From Solibacteraceae bacterium (GTDB taxonomy: Bacteria > Acidobacteriota > Terriglobia > Bryobacterales > Bryobacteraceae), in the NCBI GenBank assembly GCA_026984795.1, contig JALSRK010000031.1, positions 62,001 through 126,000 of the forward strand: DNA of 64,000 bases. The letters run 5' to 3'. How positions within the stretch are numbered: position 1 is the first letter of the stretch; the number at the start of each line of letters is the position of its first letter. Position numbers and translations under genes: made by a program. This document shows positions 26,344 to 37,355 of this stretch, one piece after another. The notes under the pieces were generated by a model, which was not told the origin of the DNA, did no database searches, and saw only the letters and a list, made by a program, of their open reading frames with translations.

Positions 26344-27553
26344 ATGACCACGATCACGCATCTGGAATGCTCCGGCTGCCGGCGGCGTTACGAGGCCGGC
26401 CGCGTCTGGGGGCTCTGCGAGTGCGGCGAACCGCTGCTCGTGCGCTACGACCTGGAGAAGGCCCGGCGGAGCTGGAACCGGGCCTGGGTGGCCAACGGCC
26501 CTTCGTCGATGTGGCGCTACCAGCCGGTGCTGCCGCCGCGCCGGAGCTCGATCGTCTCCCTGGGCGAGGGCTTTACTCCACTGCTCCGCTCGCGCCGGAT
26601 CCACCGGCGCCTCGGCTGCGAGAACCTTTGGTTCAAGGACGAGGGCCTGAACCCGACCGGATCCTTCAAAGCGCGGGGCATGGCCTGCGCGGTGTCGATG
26701 GCGGTCGAGCTGGGGGCCAGGAAGCTGGCGGCCCCCTCGGCGGGCAATGCCGCGAGCGCCCTGGCCGCCTACGCCGCGGCGGCCGGCCTGGAGGCCCATA
26801 TCTTCATGCCACGGGACGTTCCTCAGGCCAACTACCTCGAGTGCCGGGCCTACGGGGCGCACGTGACCCTGGTGGACGGGCTGATCAGCGACTGCGGCCG
26901 CATCGTCGCCGAACGCCGGGACGAAGAGGGCTGGTACGACGTCAGCACGCTCAAAGAGCCCTATCGAATCGAAGGCAAGAAGACCATGGGCTACGAGGTG
27001 GCCGAGCAGTTCCACTGGGAGCCGCCGGACGCCATCTTCTACCCCACCGGCGGCGGCGTTGGGCTGATCGGTATGTGGAAGGCCTTCGAGGAGCTGGAAG
27101 CTTTGGGCTGGATCGGGGTCAAGCGCCCGAAGATGATCGCCGTGCAGGCCGAGGGCTGCGCCCCGGTGGTCCGGGCCTTCGAAGAGGGGAGCGAGCGTTG
27201 CCGCCCATGGGAAGCGGCGTCCACGGTAGCCGCCGGCCTGCGCGTACCGAAGCCCCTGGGCGACGCCTTGATCCTGCGCGCCTTGCGCGACAGCGGCGGC
27301 TGCGCCGTGGCGGTAAGCGACGCCGAACTGATGGATGCCGGAGTGGAGCTGGCCTCGGAAGAGGGAATTTACGCAGCGCCCGAGGGAGCGGCCTGCGTGG
27401 CGGCGCTCGGGAAACTGCTGGCCAAGGGTTTCCTCAAGCCCGGCGAGCGGATCGTGATCTTCATCACCGGCAGCGGGCTGAAGTATCCCGAAGCCTACGG
27501 CACGCGATTCCCGCGCCCGCAAGGGGGAGAGCAAGACAAGCTCGGCGGCTTGA

Positions 27554-27567
<14 letters not shown>
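26344..27567 (+). CDS. thrC: Threonine synthase (paralogue 1)
   Basis: 407 aa PLP enzyme of the beta family that turns O-phosphohomoserine into threonine. A small zinc-ribbon-like N-terminus (C9, C12, C25, C27) precedes the catalytic domain. The PLP lysine is K109 in NPTGSFKARG, the phosphate-cradle loop is PTGGGVGL, and SAGNAASALAAY contacts the cofactor. The 3' end overlaps the convergent histidine kinase gene by 14 bases. A second, more divergent threonine synthase lies at 30819-32126; one of the two may act on a different substrate. Confidence 0.87.
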
Positions 27568-30661
<3,094 letters not shown>

Positions 30662-30818
30662 GTTACCCCGCGGGCTCTCGCATCGTGCTCCGCCTGATAG
30701 AGAATCGGTAGGCGCCGTGGCCGGACACTCTCCTATTATTTACCAGGCTCCGCTCAACAATATCGGCAGCGGAGCGGAAAATCCTGAAGCGCCGGGGCCG
30801 CCCGACCGTCAAGTCCTG

Positions 30819-32126
30819 CTACTCGGAAAGCAACTCGACAATCCGGTCCGGATCGTTGGCTACGACGACGGGCTTGTTGGCGAACCGGCCGCGCACAGGC
30901 CGCCCGTCGGCCGCTTTCAACTGGCCGGTATGGTAGCGGTGGACGTAGTCGGGATCCTTGAGCAGGTTGCCGGTCAGGACGGCCACGACGTCGGCCTCCT
31001 GGTCGATTACGCCGGCCGCGGTGAGCTTGCGGATGCCCGCCAGGGTCGCCGCCGAGGCCGGCTCGCAGCCGATCCCGGCCCGGCCGATCTGGGCCTTGGC
31101 GTCCGCGATCTCCTCCTCGGAAACCTGCTCGACGACGCCGTTCGACTGTTCGATCTCGTGCCAGGCCTTCGGCCAGGAAACCGGCGCGCCGATGCGGATG
31201 GCGGTGGCCAGCGTCTCCGGGCGCCGCTCCGGTTCGAAGCCGCCGGGCCGTGGGGCCTTCATGAAGCGGTAGAAGGGCGCGGCGCCCTCGGCCTGGATCA
31301 CGGCCAGACGGGGCAGGCGCGGAATGAAGCCGAGGTCGCGCAGCTCGCGGAACGCCTTGCCCAGGGCGGAGACGTTGCCCAGGTTGCCGCCGGGCAGCAC
31401 CACCCAGTCCGGCGGGCGCCAGTCGCGCTGGTCCATCATCTCGATGGCGATCGACTTCTGGCCTTCGATCCGGAACGGGTTGATCGAGTTCAGCAAATAG
31501 ATGCCCAAGCGCTCGGCGAGGGTGCGGACCAGGGCCAGGATCTGGTCGAAGTTCGCCTCGACTTGAAGCGTCAGGGCGCCGTACTCGAGCGCCTGGGCGA
31601 GCTTGCCCAAAGCGATGTTGCCGTGGGGCACGAAGACGATGGGCTGCAGGCCGGCCGCCGAAGCATAGGCGGACATGGATGCCGACGTATTGCCGGTGGA
31701 GACGCAGGCCACCCGGCGCATGCCGAGGCGAATGGCCTGGGAGGCCCCGCAGGTCATGCCGTTGTCCTTGAACGAACCGGTGGGGTTGAAGCCCTGGTGC
31801 TTGAAGGCGATGTTCTTCAGCCCGCCGTAGGCGGCCGCCTTCGGGGATTCGAGCAGCGGCGTGTTGCCCTCGCGCAAAGTCACGACGTTGCCGAAGTCGT
31901 CGAGGAAGGGGATCAGCTCCCGGTAGCGCCAGACGCCGCTCTGCTCCAGCGGCGCATTGCTCATGCGGCGTTCCCGGAAGACGCGTTTCAGGCGCTCCGG
32001 ATCGAGCGTCCACTCCGAATAAGCCACCTCGAGCAGGCCGCCGCAGGACGGGCAGTTGTAGATCACCTCGGTCACCGGATACCGCTTCCGGCAGGCCTTC
32101 TCGAAACAGACAAGATGGGCGGGCAT
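30819..32126 (-). CDS. thrC: Threonine synthase (paralogue 2)
   Basis: 435 aa from the ATG at 32126; the longer frame upstream is antisense to the alcohol dehydrogenase. The zinc-ribbon N-terminus is complete: C7, C12, C25, C28. PLP lysine K120 is in NPTGSFKDNG, with STGNTSASMSAYASAAG and PGGNLGN for the cofactor phosphate. This is the more canonical threonine synthase of the two. It is divergent from the alcohol dehydrogenase gene with only 36 bases between the starts. TATAAT lies 10 nt before the ATG. Confidence 0.92.
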   Translation of the reverse strand: MPAHLVCFEKACRKRYPVTEVIYNCPSCGGLLEVAYSEWTLDPERLKRVFRERRMSNAPLEQSGVWRYRELIPFLDDFGNVVTLREGNTPLLESPKAAAYGGLKNIAFKHQGFNPTGSFKDNGMTCGASQAIRLGMRRVACVSTGNTSASMSAYASAAGLQPIVFVPHGNIALGKLAQALEYGALTLQVEANFDQILALVRTLAERLGIYLLNSINPFRIEGQKSIAIEMMDQRDWRPPDWVVLPGGNLGNVSALGKAFRELRDLGFIPRLPRLAVIQAEGAAPFYRFMKAPRPGGFEPERRPETLATAIRIGAPVSWPKAWHEIEQSNGVVEQVSEEEIADAKAQIGRAGIGCEPASAATLAGIRKLTAAGVIDQEADVVAVLTGNLLKDPDYVHRYHTGQLKAADGRPVRGRFANKPVVVANDPDRIVELLSE

Positions 32127-32136
32127 GAAACCTACG

Positions 32137-32142
32137 ATTATA
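32137..32142 (-). promoter_or_regulatory. Perfect -10 TATAAT next to the thrC start
   Basis: On the minus strand TATAAT ends 10 nt before the ATG at 32126. No good -35 or Shine-Dalgarno sequence is seen, so the thrC transcript would be nearly leaderless. Confidence 0.5.
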
Positions 32143-32162
32143 GGGGAGTGGCGGCTGAAAGA

Positions 32163-33137
32163 ATGAAGCGGACGATGCTGGCGGTTCATCTCGAGAACGG
32201 AACGGTCTCGGTGCGCGAGGTTCCCCTGCCGAGGCGGCGGCCTGGGTTCGCCCTGATCCGGGTCCGGGTAGCCGGCATCTGCAACACGGACCTCGAGCTC
32301 CAGCGCGGCTACTACGGCTTCCGGGGACGGCCCGGGCACGAGTTCGCCGGTGAGGTGGCGGCGGCGGATTCTCCGCACTGGGTGGGCAAGCGGGTAGTAG
32401 GGGAGATCAATCTGGCCTGCGGGAAGTGCGAGTGGTGCCGCCGGGGGCTGGGACGGCACTGCCCGAAACGCACCGTCCTCGGCATCGTGAAGCATCCCGG
32501 GGCCTTCGCCGAGTACCTGACGCTGCCCGAAGCCAACTTGCACCGCGTGCCGCGCGGCGTGCCGGACGAGCACGCGGTCTTCACCGAGCCGGTGGCGGCG
32601 GCGTGCGAGATTCTCGAGCAGGTGCGCATCCGGAAGGGGGCGGGCGTGGCCGTGCTGGGAGACGGAAAGCTCGGCCTGCTGATCGCCCAGGTGCTGGCGG
32701 CCCGCGGAGCGCGCGTGCGGGTCTACGGCAAGCACAGTAAGAAGATGGCGATCGCCGAACGGGCGGGCATCGAGACCGAGCGGGCGGGCAAGCGGCTGCC
32801 GGAGAGGACCTGGGACTGGGTGGTGGAGGCCACGGGGTCCGAGCACGGACTGGAGGCGGCGATCCGGATGGCGCGGCCGCGGGGCACGGTGATCCTGAAA
32901 TCCACTGTCCACGGCCTGCCGCGCTGCGATACGGCGCGCGTCGTGGTGGACGAGCTCACCCTCGTCGGCTCCCGCTGCGGTCCGTTCCCCCCGGCGCTGA
33001 AGCTAATCCGGGGCGGCGTGCTGCGGCTCGACGAGATGATCACGGCGCGATATCCGCTGGCCGAGGCCCCGGCGGCCTTCGCCCACGCGGCGCGGCCGGG
33101 GGCGCTGAAGGTGCTGCTGGTTCCGCCGGGCGGCTAG
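32163..33137 (+). CDS. Zinc-dependent alcohol dehydrogenase (MDR superfamily)
   Basis: 324 aa. Catalytic zinc ligands are C40 (GICNTDLEL) and H59 (PGHEFAG) with the Glu of FTEPVAAA; the structural zinc site is C86, C89, C92 and C100 (CGKCEWC...HC). The NAD-binding turn is VLGDGKLGLL. It resembles threonine/sorbitol dehydrogenase-like members, and its neighbour is threonine synthase, but substrate prediction is not safe. Translation probably starts at the ATG at 32163; an ATG at 32175 is possible. Confidence 0.88.
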   Translation: MKRTMLAVHLENGTVSVREVPLPRRRPGFALIRVRVAGICNTDLELQRGYYGFRGRPGHEFAGEVAAADSPHWVGKRVVGEINLACGKCEWCRRGLGRHCPKRTVLGIVKHPGAFAEYLTLPEANLHRVPRGVPDEHAVFTEPVAAACEILEQVRIRKGAGVAVLGDGKLGLLIAQVLAARGARVRVYGKHSKKMAIAERAGIETERAGKRLPERTWDWVVEATGSEHGLEAAIRMARPRGTVILKSTVHGLPRCDTARVVVDELTLVGSRCGPFPPALKLIRGGVLRLDEMITARYPLAEAPAAFAHAARPGALKVLLVPPGG

Positions 33138-33155
33138 GCGGCGGGTGGCGGGGCG

Positions 33156-34208
33156 CTACCGCAAAACGGGTTTGCCAGCGGGTTGCTGCTGGGTGAGGCA
33201 GTGGATCGTGCCGAGGCCGAGGACGAGGTCGCGGCTGTAGATGCCGACCACCTGCCGGCCCGGGAAGCACCGCGCCAGTACGTTCAACGCCCGGCAGTCG
33301 TTCGGATCGCTGAAAACGGGAACCAGCACCACCGAGTTGGCGATATAGAAGTTCGCGTAGCTGGCGGGCAGGCGCTGACCCTTGAAGTAGACCGGTTCGG
33401 GCATGGGCAGTGGGATGACGCGCAAGGGGCGGCCGGCGGCGGTGGAGGCCCGCTTCAGCCTTTTGAAGTTCTCCCGCAGCGGCTCGTAGTTCGGATCGCT
33501 GCGGTCCCGCTCCACCGCGGCGACGACGGTACCCGGCGAAGTAAAGCGGGCGATGTCGTCGATGTGGCCGTGGGTGTCGTCGCCGGCGATGCCGCGGCCG
33601 AGCCAGACGGTGCGCTGGACGCCAAGGAATTGCCGGAAAGCCGCTTCCCAATCGGCCTTCGAGAAGCCCGGATTGCGGGCCTGCACCGGGCTAAGCAGGC
33701 ACTCCTCGGTGACCAGCGCCGTGCCGCGGCCATCGACGTCGATGGCCCCTCCTTCGAAGACGATCCCGGTCTCTACCTGCGGGATGCCCAGCTTGCGGGA
33801 GACGAAGCCGGGGACGCGGTCGTCGAGCTGCCAGTCCGAGTACTTGGCCCAGGCGTTGAATTTCCAGTTGGTGATCGAGACGCGGCCGGCGCGGTCCGTG
33901 ACGAAGATCGGCCCGGAATCGCGCAGCCAGCCGCGGTTGGTCGGGCAAAAGTAGAACTCGACCGAGGGGGCCAGGGCGCCGGCGGCGCGGAGGGTTCGCC
34001 TGGCCTTCTCGGCGTGATCGCGGTCCTGGACCAGGATGCGGACCTTCTCGTACGGGGCCAGGCGCCGAACGATCTCGGCGTAGACCCAACGGATGGGAGC
34101 GAACTTGCCCGGCCAGTCGGTCCGTTCATGGGGCCAACCGATCCAAGTAGCTTCGTGGGGCTCCCACTCGGCCGGCATCCGGAGCGCCCCGGGTCGGGAA
34201 GATCTCAT
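33156..34208 (-). CDS. aguA: Agmatine deiminase
   Basis: 350 aa. Hydrolyses agmatine to N-carbamoylputrescine and ammonia. The pentein-fold active site is visible: WLRDSGPIFV, FEGGAIDVDG, DDTHGHIDDIARF and the nucleophile C337 in GLGTIHCLTQQQ. The ATG at 34208 overlaps the stop of aguB by 4 bases (ATGA), so the two are translationally coupled and carry out consecutive steps from agmatine to putrescine. The start choice is fixed by this overlap; the long open frame upstream is a shadow of aguB. Confidence 0.95.
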   Translation of the reverse strand: MRSSRPGALRMPAEWEPHEATWIGWPHERTDWPGKFAPIRWVYAEIVRRLAPYEKVRILVQDRDHAEKARRTLRAAGALAPSVEFYFCPTNRGWLRDSGPIFVTDRAGRVSITNWKFNAWAKYSDWQLDDRVPGFVSRKLGIPQVETGIVFEGGAIDVDGRGTALVTEECLLSPVQARNPGFSKADWEAAFRQFLGVQRTVWLGRGIAGDDTHGHIDDIARFTSPGTVVAAVERDRSDPNYEPLRENFKRLKRASTAAGRPLRVIPLPMPEPVYFKGQRLPASYANFYIANSVVLVPVFSDPNDCRALNVLARCFPGRQVVGIYSRDLVLGLGTIHCLTQQQPAGKPVLR

Positions 34209-35098
34209 GAATCCAGCCACCTCGCCGTGAGGCCCCCGTAAGCGTCCACGCGGCGGTCGCGCAGGAACGGCCAGTTGCGCCGGACCTCCTCGATGCGGGC
34301 CGGGTCGCACTCGGCGATGAGGGTTTCCTCGCGGTCCACCGGGGCTTCGGCGACGATTTCGCCGAAGGGGCCGGCCAGGAAGGAAGAACCCCAGAACTCC
34401 AACTGCTCGCCGCCGGAACCCTCGACGCCGGTGCGGTTCACCGCCGCCACGTAGACGCCGTTGGCGATGGCGTGCGCCCGCTGGATGATCTGCCAGGCCT
34501 CGCGCTGGCCGGCGCCGGACTCCTCTTTCTCGGACGGGTGCCAGCCGATGGCCGTGGGGTAGAAGAGGATCTGCGCCCCCTGCAGCGCGGTGAGGCGGGC
34601 GGCCTCGGGATACCACTGGTCCCAGCAGACCAGCACGCCGATGCGGGCGTAGCGCGTGGCGAAGGTGCGGTAGCCGGTGTCGCCGGGGGTGAAGTAGAAC
34701 TTCTCGTAGTAGAGCGGATCGTGGGGGATGTGCGACTTGCGGTAGAGGCCGAGCAGCTCGCCGCCGGCGTCGATGACGACGGCCGTGTTGTGGTAGAGGC
34801 CGGGCGAGCGGCGCTCGAAGAGGGAGCCGACGATGACCACGCCGAGCTCGGCGGCCAGGCGCGAAAGCCGCTCGGTGGTAGGTCCGGGCACCGGCTCGGC
34901 CAGATTGAAAAGCGACGCGTCCTCGACCCGGCAAAAGTACTCGGTGTGGAACAGCTCCTGGAGGCAGACGATCTGGGCGCCGTGTCCGGCGGCTTCGCGG
35001 ATGCGCCAGGCGGCCTTCTCGGTGTTCTCGGCGGGGTCGGCGGAACAGGCCATCTGAATGAGTCCGACGCGGAACGGCAATGCGGCTCGAGCGCTCAT
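34205..35098 (-). CDS. aguB: N-carbamoylputrescine amidase
   Basis: 297 aa nitrilase-superfamily enzyme. Converts N-carbamoylputrescine to putrescine, CO2 and ammonia. The catalytic triad is E48 (LQELF), K121 (YRKSHIP) and C158 (VCWDQWYPE). The sequence HDPLYYEKFYFTPGD is typical of the AguB branch. It is upstream of aguA in one operon and follows the purine nucleoside phosphorylase gene after 29 bases. GGGGAG lies directly before the ATG. Confidence 0.94.
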   Translation of the reverse strand: MSARAALPFRVGLIQMACSADPAENTEKAAWRIREAAGHGAQIVCLQELFHTEYFCRVEDASLFNLAEPVPGPTTERLSRLAAELGVVIVGSLFERRSPGLYHNTAVVIDAGGELLGLYRKSHIPHDPLYYEKFYFTPGDTGYRTFATRYARIGVLVCWDQWYPEAARLTALQGAQILFYPTAIGWHPSEKEESGAGQREAWQIIQRAHAIANGVYVAAVNRTGVEGSGGEQLEFWGSSFLAGPFGEIVAEAPVDREETLIAECDPARIEEVRRNWPFLRDRRVDAYGGLTARWLDS

Positions 35099-35127
35099 CT
35101 CCCCTATCTTCGCAGAGCGGCCGCCGG

Positions 35128-35949
35128 CTATAGAAGCCCGGCAAACTCGGCGAGCAGGCGTGCGAGAGCGTCTTCCACCCGCCGGCCGGCCTCGAGGACC
35201 TCGGTGTGGGAAAGCGGCTCAGGGGAGAGTCCGGCGGCCAGGTTCGTCACGCAGGAGATGCCCAGGATCTCGATGCCCATCTGGCGGGCGGCGATCACCT
35301 CCTGGACGGTGGACATGCCCACGAGGTCGGCTCCGATCGTGCGCAGGAAGCGGATCTCTGCCGGCGTCTCGAAGTTCGGGCCCAAAACGGCGGCATAGAC
35401 GCCCTCTGCAAGCTCCATCCCGCACCGGGCCGCCGCCTCGCGGGCGAGCGACCGCAGCCGAGGCGAATAGGCCTCGGACATGTCCACGAAGCGCGTCCCG
35501 AACGCTTCGGCCCCGGCTCCGGCGAGGGGACTGGCGGCTTGCAGGTTCAGGTGGTCGCGGATGAGAACGAGTGAGCCGGGCGCCAGCGCGGGATTCACCG
35601 CCCCGGCGGCGTTGGTCACTACGAGCATGCCGGCGCCCAGTTTGCCCAGAACCCGCACGGCGAAGGCGGCATCGGCGGCGCTGAAGCCCTCGTACAGGTG
35701 AACGCGGCCGCAGAGGGCGAGAACACGCCTGCCCCGGACGCGGCCGGCGATCAAGCGGCCCGGATGTCCCGCGGCGGCCGACCGGGGCCAGCCGGAGATC
35801 CGGGAAAACGGGATGCTGGCATCCACCTCCAGGAACCGTGCGGCCCCGCTGAGGCCGCTGCCGAACAAGACGCCGAAATCGGGGCGCGGGACGCCCTGGG
35901 CTCGAAGAAAGAGCGCAGCGCGCTCGATGCGGTCTGCTAGTTCGGCTAT
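35128..35949 (-). CDS. Purine nucleoside phosphorylase (trimeric PNP family), probable AUA start
   Basis: Phosphorolysis of purine nucleosides. Family marks: VLFGSGL, NAAGAVNPALAPGSLVLI, GPNFETPAEIRFLR, VGMSTVQEVIAARQMG and SCVTNLAAG. The first conventional start in frame is a TTG at 35868, but conserved sequence (RIERAALFLRAQG, VPRPDFGVLF) runs 27 codons further up. Between an in-frame TGA and that TTG there is no ATG, GTG or TTG. The only sensible start is ATA at 35949-35947, which overlaps the stop of the upstream gene as ATAG and has GAGG a few bases before it. That gives 273 aa, the usual length. A sequencing or assembly error of ATG is the alternative. Confidence 0.85.
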   Translation of the reverse strand: MAELADRIERAALFLRAQGVPRPDFGVLFGSGLSGAARFLEVDASIPFSRISGWPRSAAAGHPGRLIAGRVRGRRVLALCGRVHLYEGFSAADAAFAVRVLGKLGAGMLVVTNAAGAVNPALAPGSLVLIRDHLNLQAASPLAGAGAEAFGTRFVDMSEAYSPRLRSLAREAAARCGMELAEGVYAAVLGPNFETPAEIRFLRTIGADLVGMSTVQEVIAARQMGIEILGISCVTNLAAGLSPEPLSHTEVLEAGRRVEDALARLLAEFAGLL

Positions 35950-37250
35950 CCCACCACCTCGAGAATCAAGTTGGTCTCATCCGGCGGCTGATTCGAGATC
36001 CGGAAAGCGTCTTCGACCTGCTCGGCCGCCTCGTCGAGCCGCTCCTCGCTGGTGTAATAGAGCCGGCACAGCACGGCGCCTTCGTCGACTTTCTGACCGA
36101 CCTTCACTTCGAGGATGACGCCGACGGCCGGATCGATCGTCTCGTCGCGGGACTCGCGGCTGGCTCCGATCATGCCGGCGGCCACGCCGATGTCGTGGGC
36201 GTCGATGCCGGTGACGAAACCCGTCCGGGGGCTCAGGATTTCGCGGGCGCCCATGGCGTTGGGCAGCAGGTCGAAGCGATCCAGCACCTGGGGGTTGCCG
36301 CCCTGGGCTTCGATGACCTCTTTGAACTTCTGGTAACCCGAGCCGTCCAGCAGTTTCGCCTGGGCCATCTCGCGCGCCTCACCGATGGTGGCCGTGACCT
36401 CGCCGAGGAAGATCATCCGGGCGGCCAGCTCGAGTGACAGGGCCGTCAAGTCGGTCGGACCGACGTTCTGCAGCGTTTGAGACGCTTCCATGACCTCCAG
36501 CGCGTTGCCGATGGCGTAGCCGAGAGGCTGGTTCATATCGGTGATCAGCGCCTGGACGCGCTTGTCCGAGCGGCGGGCGATGGCCACCATCATCTGTGCG
36601 AGACGGCGGGCTTTCACCTGGCGCCGCAGCCCCCCGCCGGAGCCGACCTTGATATCGACCACGCTGGCGTCGAGAGCGGTGGCGAGCTTCTTCGCCATTA
36701 CGGAGGCGGCCATGAGCGGTACGGACTCCACAGTGGCGGTGTTCTCGCGCAGCACCCGCAGCCGGGCGTCGGCAGGAACCATATCGGGGCTGCCGGCCGA
36801 GTAAGCCAGGCCCACCTGGTTCAACTGCGTACGGAGTTCGTCCGTGCTGAGGTCGGTCCGGAAACCGGGGATCGATTCCAGCTTGTCGAGGGTGCCGCCG
36901 ACCGCTCCAAGAGCCCGCTCAGCGAGCATCGGCACCACGACGCCCGCCGAGGCGGCCAGGGGTGCGGCGATCATCGCCGTTTTGTCCCCGACGCCGCCGG
37001 TAGAGTACATATCGACTTTGACGCCGGGTACCGCGGACAGGTCGAGAGGGACGGCAGTTTGCAGCAAGTGGTTCGTCAGCGCCGTCACTTCGGCGTCGGA
37101 CATGCCGGAGAAATAGACGGCCATCAAAAAGGCGGCCATCTGGTAGTCCGGCACCTCATTGCGGGAGTAGGCTTCGAGGAGCGCGGTCAGCTCCTCCGGG
37201 GCAAGTTCCTCCCCATCCCGCTTACGCTGGATCAAGTCGACTATACGCAT
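35946..37250 (-). CDS. Thymidine/pyrimidine-nucleoside phosphorylase homologue with altered active site
   Basis: 434 aa, full length, aligning without gaps (constant offset of 3) to the E. coli enzyme over the active-site region. Retained are S86, L117, T123, R171, S186 and K190 (here S83, L114, T120, R168, S183, K187). Replaced are K84 (M81), H85 (Y82), S95 (A92), S113 (A110), H119 (A116) and F210 (G207). Three phosphate ligands and the thymine-contacting His are thus lost. The C-terminal barrel-sandwich domain is normal. It may act on a different acceptor or substrate. The gene overlaps the purine nucleoside phosphorylase start by 4 bases. Residue roles are from memory of the E. coli structure. 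Confidence 0.88.
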   Translation of the reverse strand: MRIVDLIQRKRDGEELAPEELTALLEAYSRNEVPDYQMAAFLMAVYFSGMSDAEVTALTNHLLQTAVPLDLSAVPGVKVDMYSTGGVGDKTAMIAAPLAASAGVVVPMLAERALGAVGGTLDKLESIPGFRTDLSTDELRTQLNQVGLAYSAGSPDMVPADARLRVLRENTATVESVPLMAASVMAKKLATALDASVVDIKVGSGGGLRRQVKARRLAQMMVAIARRSDKRVQALITDMNQPLGYAIGNALEVMEASQTLQNVGPTDLTALSLELAARMIFLGEVTATIGEAREMAQAKLLDGSGYQKFKEVIEAQGGNPQVLDRFDLLPNAMGAREILSPRTGFVTGIDAHDIGVAAGMIGASRESRDETIDPAVGVILEVKVGQKVDEGAVLCRLYYTSEERLDEAAEQVEDAFRISNQPPDETNLILEVVG

Positions 37251-37355
37251 GGGACAAATGACAGCGTACCATCTTTTGTAGTTGATAGTAAAGGACTTTT
37301 CCAGATCCTCCGGCTGCGCCTCGGGGCAACGACCGCCGGCGCGCGACGAGGCCGG

